DNA of 64,000 nucleotides from Diphasiastrum complanatum (taxonomy: Eukaryota; Streptophyta; Lycopodiopsida; Lycopodiales; Lycopodiaceae), in contig CM055101.1 of assembly GCA_029204225.1 (NCBI GenBank), positions 41,316,927 through 41,380,926 of the forward strand, in the 5' to 3' direction. How positions within the stretch are numbered: the first letter of the stretch is position 1; each line of letters begins with the position of its first letter. Below the pieces are notes generated by a model, which was given only the letters and a program-made list of their open reading frames with translations, was not told where the DNA came from and searched no databases. The translations under genes and the position numbers were made by a program. This document shows, piece after piece, positions 9,935 to 21,747 of the stretch.

Positions 9935-10982
9935 TACTGATAAAAAATTGGTCTCCCTTGATGTGGATGAGACACATGTACAGAAAATTTTTATAAAAAT
10001 ATATTTACAGTTTTCTATGGTTATTCTTACATGTTTGTTTTCCTGTTATTAATCCAGATTATTATTCATTCAACTTCAATTTCTATGTTTGTTTTTCATA
10101 GCCTTGGTCTGCCTTGCCTTTGCCATGGTTTTTATTGGATAAGTTCAAAAAGATGATCTAATTGAACCTTTGCCACAACCAATCCAAACATGTGACATAA
10201 GTTCACTAATATTTGTTGCGACAAAGCTTTGATCCGATCATCTTCTGAACATATCCAAATATGCCAAGACAAGGACAATACAGACCAAGACAATGAAGAC
10301 AAAAAATACAACCGATATATCCGAGACTTCAACAAGGGCAAGCGTCGATTCAATATCTGATTGTAGTGGTCACTGTAGATCAAGTGATCAAAGATCTCCC
10401 CAATGGAGATAATGCCAGTTGCAATTACATTGTGTTCTGCACCATGGAAATGGAGAACATAGAAATGAAAGAGCCTTATAGAAAAAGTGGTTCATATAAT
10501 TTCAAAAATGATGTATACAAAATATTGTACTACATAATACAAAATTCCATTGTTCATAATCTATGGATCTTCAATTTTGATGGATGTTCCAATCTCTTTG
10601 TACTTTAGATGCTCTTCCTGCCTTACTCTTACCTGGACAAGAGAAATTGTTTTGATTAACATATTTTTTTAAACTGATTCACTTAGAATAAGAAAAGAAG
10701 AAATATTTTCATATGGCATAGCGTGTTTGGAGAAAGAGAGTGTGTCGTGCGTGAGAAACGAAAATAGCTCAAAAAAAAAAATGAATACAAAAAAGAAGCA
10801 AAATCGAAACTCGAACGAGAAACGAACTCGAATGGAAAGTGTTCGTTCGCAGTAGAATGAGCTATATTACTCTTTCCCTAAGCATGACTACGCCTATCAG
10901 AAACGAACAGAATGTTAGTGATAGAAATCACGGTCGATCTGATTACGTAGCCAAACATTAATAAAACACCAGAAGAATAATT
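9935..10982. other. weak ORF and AT-rich spacer
   Basis: A plus-strand frame at 10366-10608 has no recognised motif. A 16-bp string (CCAATGGAGATAATGC) in protease exon 4 at 9797-9812 recurs at 10400-10415, so part of this spacer may be a diverged or template-switched copy. Otherwise nothing is recognised. Confidence 0.3.
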
Positions 10983-11926
10983 TGTCATGAACAGCTAGAC
11001 AAATTATTTGTCGCGAATGATTTGCGAAGAGCTAAACTAAGCTCGACTGATAATCAGTCGCGAATAATTCACGAAAGACAAGACTAAATACTAGTCGTCA
11101 ACAGCTTGACTAATAATAACTCGCTAAGAACAGATTACCAAATTGAGCAACAAGAAAGGCAGACATAATGAAGAAAGACATAGCAATATCGACACAACTC
11201 TGAACGCAGAACAAAAGAGCTATTATCAGATTAAGTATAACAAAATATACATGTCAATAATGCGGTAGAGCACAAGACAATAGCAAACGAAACCACGTTC
11301 TCTACAAAGCTAATTCAATCTGTAAAAGGAATGAACCTATTACTAAAGAATCAATGCGCAAGGCATCTACTTTGTCTATCTCTGATAAGCTTTTGATGCT
11401 ATTATTTTATACACACACTTGTTCTTGATTTATTCACTGAATATACAAATGGTATTCAATATGTATACACAATGTTACAGGTGTGCAGATGAAGAAAGTA
11501 CAAAGTGGTTGTGTTGTCTGTAGGAGATCGTGGGTGGCTGCTGTCGTTGTCAAATCCGTTAGCACAGTTGCATGGGATGAGCGTGAAAATGACCGCGACG
11601 TCAGTCTTTGCTGAAATGAACGTTGGTGAAGATGCGAAAAATGTGTTACAGGGTGCCTTCACTTTTCCTAGGGCACCTTTGGCATTTTGTAGGGCAATGT
11701 CATCTTTTTCGTCTGTCACAAAACACATGTAAAAACGCAGTGTCGTGTTTTTCGTCTCTTTTTTGCTTGTGAAAATTTACCTGTATTTATGCACAGTCGT
11801 GTTTTATTCGTCTGTCTTATTTTACATGTAAATATGCAGACTGTGCGACAACATGAGTAAAAAATGCCGCATGAATGGAGGCAAATTAAAATGGGATTTA
11901 GGAGAGTAGAGGAGATAAATCCAACA
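10983..11926. repeat. R-family LTR copy
   Basis: Matches the solo LTR at 51961-52944 in several blocks: 11255-11400 against 52280-52430 and the last 100 bp, both ending in TCCAACA. It starts TGTCATGAACAG against TGTCAGAAAATT. It contains two CGCGAA/TTGCGAA dyads near 11018-11090. I see neither a primer-binding site nor a polypurine tract next to it, and no matching 5-bp flanks, so whether it is a solo LTR or one end of a lost element is unclear. Orientation is undetermined. Confidence 0.6.
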
Positions 11927-12108
11927 TAACATACATTTACACCATTCAATCAAAATTGATAGTACTGAGGTAGATCGAATTGCAATATGTCTAGTTCTGA
12001 TCGAATGTGATTGAGACACCAATCTTCTTCGACCTCAACCATTGCAAGAATGTTGTCATTTCTTTTCATTGTTATTTGAAGTTGCTCTTGAGGGTTTATA
12101 CCAAAATC

Positions 12109-13105
12109 TTAATCAAGTGGCTTCCAAACATTTTTGCATTTAATCCATCTTCTATAATACAGCAGCAAAGTGAGCATTTGTTTTTCGATGTGATATCTAA
12201 ATGTCATTGATGAGTAACATACTCTGCACTCAACTTGCTGATTTTGTTTCGTATCACAACCATCATCCAACAACTCGGTGATTATTTCAGCACTCAAGTC
12301 CTTACAAATATAAATTGTTTTCGTTCTCCGAACATTGCATTTGGAAAAAAAATCAACAAAAATAGTAAAAGGTAGATACCAACTTAATCTATTATTCTTT
12401 GATTCAGTGCTACATTTTAATATACTCTAAATATCAGTATATATCCTAGATCGAAAACGTTCTGAAATTGTTGCATCAGGAGAAATCCATTCCTCACTCA
12501 AAAAATCTGGTAGAGGATATGGCTCTAATCTACCAATTAAACCATTTTTATCAAGGAAAATAGGTGTCATCATAAAGGAAAACTCCTAACTCTAAAAGTG
12601 ATTTTGGAGAACAACCTTTATATTGTAAAATACCGATATCCGAATGTATGACATTGATTATTCCTACAATCGATTGAATTGTTTGCCATTCAACGAAATT
12701 TGATGGATACAAATCTGCAAAACAAAAAAAAAAAATCACAAGAAAAATATAATTTAAAGAAAATGCTAACTCTAAAGAAATCAAATCTGAAAACTTACAA
12801 CTGCATTTTCTTCTATCATTTGGATTCAATCATGAATGTTGAGCTCATTGTGAAGATAAGCATGCTAAATTAAAACTTCTGTGATAGATTGACCGACAGG
12901 TGATACTTTGAAATCCATTGTATTGTCTTTCCAAGAACTTCTATATATGTTATCCAATATTTTTCTTTTCTAGAATGAGCCTTTTGCAGAGGGATGCATG
13001 ATGTTTATGATATATTATTGGTATCCATTGATCTTCTGCATTTTTTTCATTGAAAATATTGATTGCATCAATGGTTCCTCTTGGTCTCCGATTATATGTA
13101 GCCAT
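12109..13105 (-). pseudogene. unidentified multi-exon gene or transposon gene (minus strand)
   Basis: From ATG at 13105 a 51-codon frame (MATYNRRPRG...) runs to 12953. A second exon starts at 12714 after a strong polypyrimidine tract and TTGCAG acceptor, and reads DLYPSNFVEWQTIQSIVGII onward to 12557. In another frame a protein-like stretch continues (LEPYPLPDFLSEEW), then a Cys-containing segment (CRVCYSSM) to 12109. At least one frameshift and several stops are present. I do not recognise the protein; it is not gag or pol. It lies next to the protease pseudogene in opposite orientation, separated by the R LTR, so both may have come from one DNA transposon (inference). Confidence 0.35.
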
Positions 13106-13974
13106 TAGTCAAAAATACGTGTACACAAGTTGAGAACAGAGAGAATGTAGAGATTGGGAGGTAAACCTAAGAATGACAATCCAAAATAAGAGATAGAATG
13201 AAGAAAATGAGAGGTATACCTATGAATGACAAGAAGTTCCTAGATTACAAGGATTAGTTAGCTACAGTTTATGACTATTGATGTCAAATCAACGTCGAGT
13301 GTACAATGATGGGCAGCATAAGAGTACTCGGGCAGTAACTGTGGTCCAATCACAATTGTTTGTTTTGCCCGACGGGATACTTGAAAATCACCGAAAAAGT
13401 TAAATACAATTTCCGTCCATCAATCACTATTACAGTTCATCACAGATGGACACCATTCATTGGGACACATAAGCATTGAAATCGTGTGAAGTCAAAAATA
13501 GCATCTATTCCCTAATGAATATTCATTTTTTTTAGAAATCAAGCAGTTTTTTTTAACATGGCACCAAATTATAAACAAAATAGCATGCAAGAAGTTTGTC
13601 TGATGCTCTACTGTTTAAAGTTGGCTCGACATGGTTACTATCATGGTTCTAGATGTTGTTGTTTTTTTTTACCTCAAGAGAGATCTGGTGGAAGTAATCC
13701 AGTATAATTATAGGATTTGATGAGGATCGTGTGATTTCGCAGTCACGAAGCTTTCGCGAAGGAACCACGACTCTCTTGCCCTCGGATAGAGTTCAGATGC
13801 GATCGTTGGACACTACCAGCTGAATCACTCCTACAGTCCTCCAGAGTGTAGTCAGGCACTGCTGATCTACGTTTATAAAATTAATGCAGCATTCAACATA
13901 GTTTCAACCAAGGTGCGAAATTCAAATGAACAAGAGAATTCAAACACACAATTAACAGCAGACGCATTTGCATT
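13106..13974. other. no recognisable gene
   Basis: Upstream region of the unidentified minus-strand gene, then unannotated sequence up to the L1 LTR. No terminal inverted repeat of a DNA transposon could be paired by eye. Confidence 0.4.
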
Positions 13975-14525
13975 TGTTGGCAACTGTGCTAACACAGAGA
14001 AAATAAAAAAAAAGAAACAAAACTCCGTGGCATGTGTTTTGTAAGACCAAGTATGAGTATTTGTCAATAAACTTCAGCTATGGCATGAGTTTTGTAAGTC
14101 CATGAGTAGAAGCTTAAATAATAATTAAAAAGCTTAAACTTACATTTAGAACTTAGACTTAGGAAACTTAAGATTAGAAACATTTTATCTTAAATTTTCC
14201 TAAGTTAAGAAATTTGAAGTTCTAAATCCTAAGTTAGAAGTTCTAGAAAGGCTAGAAACAGATTTGTCCCATAAGTTAGTAGACACTTATGGAAGACCCT
14301 CCTTGCCATAAAAGGAGAGGTATTTGCATGTAAACAACACTCTGAGATTATGCTAAATTGCTCTCTATTGAGATTATCATTCTATTTCTTTGTGCTCCCA
14401 TTAGAAGGTGCATAGCTTGAGGGAAGGTGCTCGGGCCTCTTGCCAATAAAAGGAAGATCTCTACATCCCTATACTACACCCATAAGTAGATCTAGCCACC
14501 GCACGGACTAGAAATACTTCCAACA
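13975..14525 (+). repeat. L1 5' LTR
   Basis: A 551-bp LTR with terminal TGTTGG and CCAACA. It is followed at once by TTGGCATCGTCGCCA, a plausible but non-standard primer-binding site. Its first 290 bp matches the inverted L2 LTR at 5905-6196. The gag start downstream confirms the orientation. Confidence 0.8.
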
Positions 14526-15540
14526 TTGGCATCGTCGCCACTTTTTAAGTATTTTCTACCTAGCTTCTTCTTCTTTTTCTTTTTGTTTTTTTACTTCCGT
14601 GTTGTATGTTTGCTTGTGTGCTTGTCTCTATCTACTAACAAACAGCACGCGTCGTCGCTCCAGGTCCTACACTAGCTGCGGAGCAACTTCTTCAACCGGG
14701 AGGAAGCAACAAAAGAGTCAACTTGGGCATTTTTTTCAAAAGAAGTGACCCAAGTGGGCTTTTTCACAACCAAAAAGGTATATCAGAATTCGTCAGCTTG
14801 TTTGCAGCCTTAACAGACCCTGATCTTTCATTTTATCACCTCCACAAATTCTGACAACGATCAGATTTTGAGAAAACAGCCTGATATACTGTCAAAATCC
14901 CTTATTTCTCACCCAAATCTTTGTCCTAGAATTCGCCGACTTCACTGAGGCTAGATCTCATTAAGATCAGTCCTCCAACAGCTCCACGAATTCTATCTCA
15001 AAGACTTTGCCAGTTTACTATCAGAACATCACATTTTTTTTTCATATTCCCTATCTGCCAGTCAAACCTCTCGGTTAGAATTTGCCATCCAACCTAAGAA
15101 TTCATTCTTAAAGAGCACAATTTCTCTGTCCTATCCGCAAATTCTGAATCTCCAATGTTTTTCCAAAAAATCTAAGAAAATCACTATTCTAACATTCAAA
15201 ACTCCTTTTCAGAATTCGCGAGTATTATAGTTAGATTTATCTGCCTTTCCAAGATTTTTCAACTTGCCCGCGAATTCTATTACGATCAGAAAGATCAGTT
15301 TTTGTCCTACAATATCCATTCTACAAGCAAACTACTCTTTTACCAAGTACAGTACTATCCTGCTCATTTATATTCTGCATCATGTCTTGTGACTATGCTG
15401 AATCTTCTAATCCAACTCCTCCACGACTAGAACGAAGAATTCCATGTATCGATGCCCAAAGTACGATGGCGAATCTGACCCAGTCCGATTTCTCCAAGAC
15501 TTTGATAATGCATGTCATTTTTATGGAGATACCTCTATAT
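14526..15540 (+). pseudogene. L1: leader and 5' end of gag
   Basis: About 850 bp of untranslated leader, then gag. The frame at 15452-15538 reads KYDGESDPVRFLQDFDNAC and ends in YGDTSI, which matches the G2 gag segment KYDDNTDSQRFLQVFENAC...YGETS. An upstream frame (ATG 15382) is out of phase with it, so a frameshift is present. Similarity stops near 15540, where minus-strand G1 sequence begins. L1 is therefore a truncated element, 5' LTR to mid-gag, of the same group as G2 and L2. Confidence 0.7.
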
Positions 15541-16259
15541 TGTGATGACGGAGAGGACATCCTCACCGAGCTCCCTTGGTGTTGGCTTGATGATGATGAT
15601 GCCATCTCTGTAGTGGTTGCCTTTGATGCTTGCATTTGGGAATCAACCTCAACTGAAGGGACTAATTCTGGCAGCACCGGTGCAATTTTGATATCTTCTT
15701 GTACAGTTAACACACCGGCATGCATACATAAAATACCAATCTGCAAACTTTACTAATTTACAGAATGCTTAAAAGCAATCTGTTCGAAGGCAATGGGTTC
15801 TCCATTCAAGGCTCTCAACAGGTATCCCATATTTGTGTTGGCAATGATATACTCTTGCTCCGATAAAAATATAGAAGCAAGAGCAAATCGCACAAAGCTT
15901 TTGAGATTGGGGTCTCTGATATAAGAGAGTTTATATCTCTTTTTTTCAAGATAAGCTTCTTCCTGAAAAACTCTGCTCTCAGTGATGAAGTCGGGTTTTG
16001 TAGCAGGCATACTACCGTCCACAGGCAAACCTAAGGCTTGACAGTAAAATCCTTCTGTAATAATGATCTCTTGATTCCGGACAGTGGTGGAAATATGTGC
16101 TTCCTTTGTCTTGCTCAGATTTCGGATCAGCTCATAGCACACATCCGTAAGGATTATTGATGGATCGAATTGAAGAAGTCCTTCAATCCGTGCTCGTATA
16201 ACTAATGGTTGTAAAACTGGTAAGACTGGTTTTGGGTGTATTTTAAACACAATCGACAT
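15541..16259 (-). pseudogene. G1 ORF after integrase (unknown function), 5' part
   Basis: A 168-codon frame starts with ATG at 16259, some 120 bp after the integrase C-terminal module ends. It includes QALGLPVDG and a helical Lys/Arg-rich segment; a Ser/Gln-rich stretch continues in another frame to 15541. Extra ORFs after integrase are known from Athila/Tat gypsy elements, where they are called env-like or ORF3, but no signal peptide or membrane span is seen, so I do not call it an envelope. The 3' end is lost to the L1 insertion or rearrangement; the tail may be at 5875-5423. Confidence 0.5.
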
Positions 16260-16379
16260 GATGCTCGTAATAGTAAACTAGCGATGGCGAAAGAGAGCTT
16301 GATCGTAACAATTCACAAAATCAGAGAGCAAGAGTGATGGAAAAGTGGTGGCGAAAAAAAAAAAGTGTTTGAGGGTTTT

Positions 16380-17317
16380 AGTATATTGATGATATATTGG
16401 TGGAATAAGGTCCCATCCATCTGGTATGTAATTTCTCAGGAAACATCATGTGTCTGTTATCATACAGAAGCACGTAGTCCCCTCGTTTTATTTTTATTTT
16501 TTTAATGGATTGGTCAAAAAAAAAATTTCTTTTATTCTGAACTCATTCAGTCTCGATTAGTGAAAGACGACAATCCTCCTCCAGTTGCTTCAAAGATATC
16601 ATCCGCTCCCGGAGACTATCGTGTTCATCCATTCGCTCTTCATTACTAATGCGAAACGTCAGAACTTCGAATTCTACAGGTAATATGGGATGCATTCCAT
16701 ACACAAGATAGTATGGAGTCTGCCTAGTTGTGATCTTTTCAACAGTTTTGTATGCCCATAAGACAAATGGTAGCTTCTGATCCCAATCAGAAGAATGCGT
16801 TTCCATTACTTTATTTAAAATTTTACACAAACTTCCGTTTTTCCGCTCCGTAAGCCCATTCACTTTTGGATTATATGGAGTGGTTTGGCGATGCGTAATA
16901 GAAAAGTATGACAACATGGCCTCGATGGTCTGATTAAGAAAATGGGTTCCCCTATTGCTAACGAGTTCTAAAGGACATCCATATCATGTGATAACATCGT
17001 TTTTAACTGTGGCTTCGGCCTCTACCATCTTGGTAGCATAGTCCGTAGCAACAAGAATGTAGCATCGACGAGTTTTACGGGTGACTGGTTTGATAGGCCC
17101 TACAAAATCTATCCCCCACTTCTTAAAAGGTGCTAAGGAAATAATTGGAGTAAGCGGCCAATGCATCTCGAAGCTGGGTTTTCCCATCCTCTTACATGCA
17201 TCACATTTCTAAATAAATATTTTTACATCTCTATAGATGGTAGGCCACCAATATGCATTAAGGATCTTTCTTGCAGTATTTTTAAGAGCATAGTGACCTC
17301 CCAAATCTTCCTCATGT
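16380..17317 (-). pseudogene. G1 integrase
   Basis: Order on the minus strand: HHCC zinc module (H..H near 17310, CDAC), then the catalytic core WGIDFVGP, then LVSNRGTHF and NGLTERKNG, then a GPY module (RWMGPY) near 16400 in a shifted frame. The second catalytic Asp is Asn (codon 16956-16954), so the DDE triad is broken. There are stops after KIFI and after NDVIT. It joins reverse transcriptase directly at about 17313-17317 with no RNase H between. Core sequence is Ty3/gypsy type; no chromodomain was seen. Confidence 0.85.
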
Positions 17318-18211
17318 AATGCTTGCTGATGGTCCTGTGACCAATGGTACTCAACAGACTTTTTTAATAAACTTCTTAAAGGAGTTACTACTATGGCATA
17401 ATCCTTAATTATCCTATGATAATATCCTACATGTTCTAGAATACCTCTAAGCTCTCGTAGATTAGTTCGTTCTAATAACTCTAAAGTCATTTTTACTTTT
17501 TGATGTCGGCTTGTATTCTGTCCTTCGAAATTTTATGTCCTAACAGGATGCCTTCCCTCATCCCGAAATAACACTTGGCTGGATGCAATTTAAGATATGT
17601 CTCTTGACATCTTCTCAATGTCTTCTCTAATGCGTCTAAATGGTCTTTAGTTGATGAATAGACACAAAAGTCATCCATGAAAATTTGTAAGAACTTCCTT
17701 AAAAAAATTTGAAAAATGTTCATCATCGTACGTTGAATGTGACAGGTGCATTACAAAGACCAAAGGGCATTCGCGTATACGCGTACGTCCCCCAATCAGT
17801 GGTAAAAGTGGTCTTGGATCTATCTTTCTCTTTGATAAAAACTTGATTATAACTTGAGAATCCATCTAAAAAGCTATAACGTTCATGACCAGCTACCTAG
17901 TCAAGAATAGTATATGTATACAGTAGAGGATGATAATCCTTTGCTGTAGCAACATTTAATTTTCTAAAATCTTGGCAAACTCTAATCTTGCTCGTCTTTT
18001 TCTTAGGTACTATAACTATTGGTGACACCCACTCACTGCTTAGAACAAGATATATAATACCCGCTCTAAGACATCTATCTAATTCGTCTTTAACTAACAA
18101 GGAATACTTTGGATTCAATCTATATTGGTGCTGCTTAATAGGTATTGTTCCCTGAATAAGATCTATTCTATGTTCGGCCCATTTAACTGGTATTTCTATT
18201 AAATTGTCCAT
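17318..18211 (-). pseudogene. G1 reverse transcriptase
   Basis: Ty3/gypsy reverse transcriptase in several frames: IVPKKKTSKIRVCQDFRKLN, then YSFLDGFSSYNQ, MPFGLCNAP and the catalytic box FMDDF (17681-17670), then LGHKIS and LRGILEHVGYYHR. At least two stops and frameshifts. After the connection segment (YHWSQDHQQAL) the sequence jumps straight to the integrase zinc module; the RNase H domain, normally about 120 residues, is missing. Confidence 0.85.
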
Positions 18212-18438
18212 CGACCAAGCAAATACGTTTTGGTATTTCTGAAGAAGTAATATATACTCTTCACATTCTTGGTCCGATTGGGGGTTTATATAAATTCAAA
18301 ATGTTACCTTTATTAATTTCTATTTCTACATAATATGTTTTATCTACCATCCCTTCGGTCAGGCTTGTTTTAGTTCCACCCATTCCCTCGACTCGGATGT
18401 TGTTGGTATTTTGTCATCCTTGTCAATCTCATAGCATT

Positions 18439-19086
18439 CTATGAAATTGATCCAGGATTCAGTAGTCTGGCTAACTCCTCACCCCATCTCAAAAGGTGAC
18501 CCCCTATTGGACTGGTTGTGAGAATGCCTAAAAAAAATATTTGTTTGGTAGACCAATTTATAATAGCATCTGTTTGATATAGCCACGGTCTTCTAAATAA
18601 TATTAAATATGGTGGTGTATCTACTAGGTTTATGACAAAATTCATAACGAATGTCTCTGTCTCTATAACTACACTAATACCTTTTAGCTCTCCTTCTGGT
18701 ATGGATTTGGATGCATCTGCTAAATGGATTTCATGGTAAGTAATAGGCTGTATATGTTTTTCTAGTCCTAATTCTTTAACCATTGTTTATGTTATTAAGT
18801 TGGTAATGGATCCTGAGTCTATTAGTATTCTATCTATAGTATGATCTCCTATAATAGCACTAATCTCTGGGACTCCACAATCTCCTCTATCTACATATTC
18901 TACTTTATTACTGTATGTAGGTATACTTAGTGTGACAAACCTCTCCCCTTCCTCAGTCCTTACGGACTGAAGCCCTTCATCCTTCGAAGTATAGCTCGAG
19001 GATGATGTAGGTGTCTCACCTTCATACTTATCCTTTTTCCAGGATATCGTAATTCTTTTGTGACTTTTCCCCGTCGGTGTCTCCAT
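18439..19086 (-). pseudogene. G1 second aspartic protease domain (PR2)
   Basis: Retropepsin-type domain with active-site ILIDSGSITNL (Asp codon 18819-18817), followed in the next frame by LGLEKHIQPI, HLADASKSIPEGELK, a beta-rich stretch and the C-terminal FRRPWLYQTD. The catalytic DSG is intact. Residue by residue it parallels the upstream domain PR1 over about 100 residues, so the two are tandem duplicates. A stop separates ITNLIT from the rest. The region down to 18211 links it to reverse transcriptase. Confidence 0.8.
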
Positions 19087-20253
19087 CTGATCTTTGAAGG
19101 TAATCTCCTTCTTCTTCTAGTGGGTTATGACATCGGCCTAGTAGAGCCATGGTCGTCCTAGTAATACTTTATACGACAATTCTCTTGTAGTTCTTAATAT
19201 TATAAAATCCATTAGGAACTTATGGTCTCCAATATAAACTGTAACTCGGGACAATTCTCCTATTGGTGATCTTCTAGTTGCATCAACTAACCTTAAATGT
19301 CTTAATATGGGTGCTATTCTATGGTGAATCCCTAACTCATATGTTGTTTCTTCAGTCATTATGTTCACGCTAGATCTAGAATCTATGGGCACACTATCTA
19401 AAATGCAGCCATTGATTATTACCTGAATCTCGGGTTGACCTTCATCACCGTAGTTAACTAATCCTACATTGACTAATGGTAACTTCGCTTTTCTTTTCTT
19501 TTTCCTTTGCAAAAATTGCTTAATTTCTTTCTTATAATACTGATTATCATCTAATAATCGTTTAAAAGTTATATTGGGCATTCTGGAGACAAGGTCTTCT
19601 ACTATATCATAAGAACAGGTTCTAAGTGGCGATAGATCTCTAGGTATCTCGTTACTTATAACTGGATTTGAAAATGTTACTTTTTTAGCTTTTCTAGTTT
19701 CTTCGTCTAAAAGCTTTTTAGCTTCTGAACTAATATCAACATCATAATATTTTTCAGTAGGCCTATTAAGGTCTAATTCTTTACTATTAGAAATTTCTAC
19801 TAGTTGTTCTGCAACTTTCACTTTTTCTGTCGCGTTTTTCGCTTTCGCCTTCTTAGTTTTCTTCTTATCTTTAAGAATTGAGAAATCTTTACTACTTTTA
19901 GTAGTTACTTTATTTATCTCTACATCTAAATCAGGCCATTGATGGTCTTGATCTAATGATTTGGACTCTACTTCTATCCTCTGAACTATCATGTCAGTAT
20001 TAGTTATAGATGACTGAAGGTCATCTTCTCTAGGCGAGTTTACAAACCTTGGTTTAGACCACGGTTGTTGTGGCTGAGGACATTTAGCAGTGACATGCCC
20101 TTCACCTTTACAGGTAGCACAGAGCGGCACATATCCTACTGACCTCCTGGATTCAAGGCAATCAGGCGAATAGTGACCCAGGGGTCCGCAATTGTAGCAT
20201 GAATCCCTTATTTTGGGTGGAGGAGTGGAATCTCTTGTCCCCCCTCTACGCAA
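19087..20253 (-). pseudogene. G1 zinc knuckles and first aspartic protease domain (PR1)
   Basis: A 371-codon frame. Near its start are two CCHC knuckles, CYNCGPLGHYSPDC and CATCKGEGHVTAKC; a Lys-rich linker follows; then the protease fold with PIDSRSSVNIM, DATRRSPIGEL and LLGRPWLY. The active-site Gly is Arg (Asp codon 19383-19381), so this copy is probably inactive. Two TAG stops after PWLY correspond to Gln and Trp at the same sites in PR2, that is, C-to-T and G-to-A changes. Confidence 0.85.
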
Positions 20254-21600
20254 AATAGTGTATTGTTGACCAGTAAGCGGTTTTGATATAATGTTATTTT
20301 GGTTAATAGAAGTTGCAGTATAAGCTACCTCCTCATGATTATTAATCGGACAGAGGAATAATTCCTTTTCTTAATAGTTAGTCTATAAACTGGGACAGTT
20401 GGTCTTAGAATGACCTTCCTTCCCACAAGCAGTACACCAAACATTGGCGTTAAGCTTCGCTTTTTTCCATTTGGCTTTAACGTCAGACATTTGGACTTTT
20501 AAATCACTCATTTCTTTTGCTAATATCTCGACACTCTTCCTTAATTGATCCAACTTTTAGATTTCACCATTCTTTTTTTCTTATCTAAGTTCCTACCGTT
20601 GGATTTCCTATAAGAAGATTCTTCTTCTGATGAAGAAAAATAAGATGAATACTCTGAAGACTCTTCTTCATCTGTTGAGTCAGATTCTGATTCGGACTTA
20701 GTAGATGATTCATATTCTTTTGTACGTTTTGATAGTATAGTTTTTACTACTTTTTCTTTCATTCCTCCATCTACGAAAAATTTGAAAAGTTTCGTAATTC
20801 TCGGTAGAGGCGATGACATCCTCCAAAGAAGTCACCAATCTCTGTCAATAATAACGATCAATTTTCTTAGGCAAACTGCCCAAGTACCATTCGTTTTGCA
20901 TAGGAACTGGATATTGGGCTCCTAATTTTCCTATTAAATTCTTAACTCTACGAGTATACTTTCTAAGCAATTCCTTCGGCTTCTTCTCAATAGAATTAAG
21001 CCGAGCCAACAATCTAGTGGAGTATCCTATCTCCCTAAACTGCTTAAGGAATACTGCTTTTAAAACGTTCCAAGTATTAACCGTTCCCAATACTAATTGA
21101 CTATACCAAATCCTAGTCTGCTTCCGCAGAAGACTTGGAAAAATTCTAACTTTGTCCTCATCTGTATGTTCTTTATTTGCTATGGTAATAGATTCAAATT
21201 GAGACAAATAACTGTTTGCATCTTCAGATGATGATCCTTTAAAAAAATCGTATCTGATTTTTGTAGATGTGGGTGGCACTGGGTTAGCCATATTATCAGG
21301 TGCTGGTGAACTATGTGGACTTGGAGGACTAGGAGGATCGGGATCTAAGCTACGCTCAGATGATGGTTCTAATAAAGAAGATTTTGATTCTGAACTTGGT
21401 TCGAAAGTGAAATCAGACAAATCTGATTCTGATGAATCTGTAGAACTTGTTGTTTAACGGATCTTTTCTCAAATGAATCTACAAATGTTGTAGTAGCGTT
21501 TAGAAGATTGTTAAACGCTTCAGGTGTTAATCTTCCTCTAACTGGCGAGTTTTGCAAATTTTGCAAATACAAATCTCTAGATTCTCTATGTGCTTATAAT
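20254..21600 (-). pseudogene. G1 gag
   Basis: Frame 21420-20845 has a Ser/Pro-rich N-terminus and then the gypsy capsid domain (FFKGSSSEDANSYLSQFE, KQTRIWYSQL, FLKQFREIG). The frame continues 20819-20541 as an acidic Ser/Glu-rich stretch, then a first zinc knuckle CTACGKEGHSKTNC at about 20440-20400. With the two knuckles in the next frame the element has three. Several stops and shifts break it. A short ORF upstream (21572-21369) extends the N-terminus. Confidence 0.8.
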
Positions 21601-21722
21601 CGTTGTGCACGCTCTAAACATTTTTGTTCAATAGTTGTTTGAGAGTATGTTCTTGGCATGCATTACATGAGAAAGATTCGTAGACGTAATACACTTAAAA
21701 ATATTGCAAAAGATGAAATTCA

Positions 21723-21742
21723 TCTCCCCGACAACAGCGCCA
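21723..21742 (-). promoter_or_regulatory. G1 primer-binding site (tRNA-Asp-like)
   Basis: Minus-strand TGGCGCTGTTGTCGGGGAGA begins 5 bp from the LTR end. Plant Athila/Tat elements commonly carry TGGCGCCGTTGCCGGGGA (from memory), which this matches at all but two positions. It supports assigning G1 to that branch. Confidence 0.8.
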
Positions 21743-21747
21743 AATTA

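Noticed and set aside
15753-16259. Envelope gene of an endogenous retrovirus
   Set aside because: No signal peptide, furin-like site or membrane segment; only the position resembles env-like ORFs.
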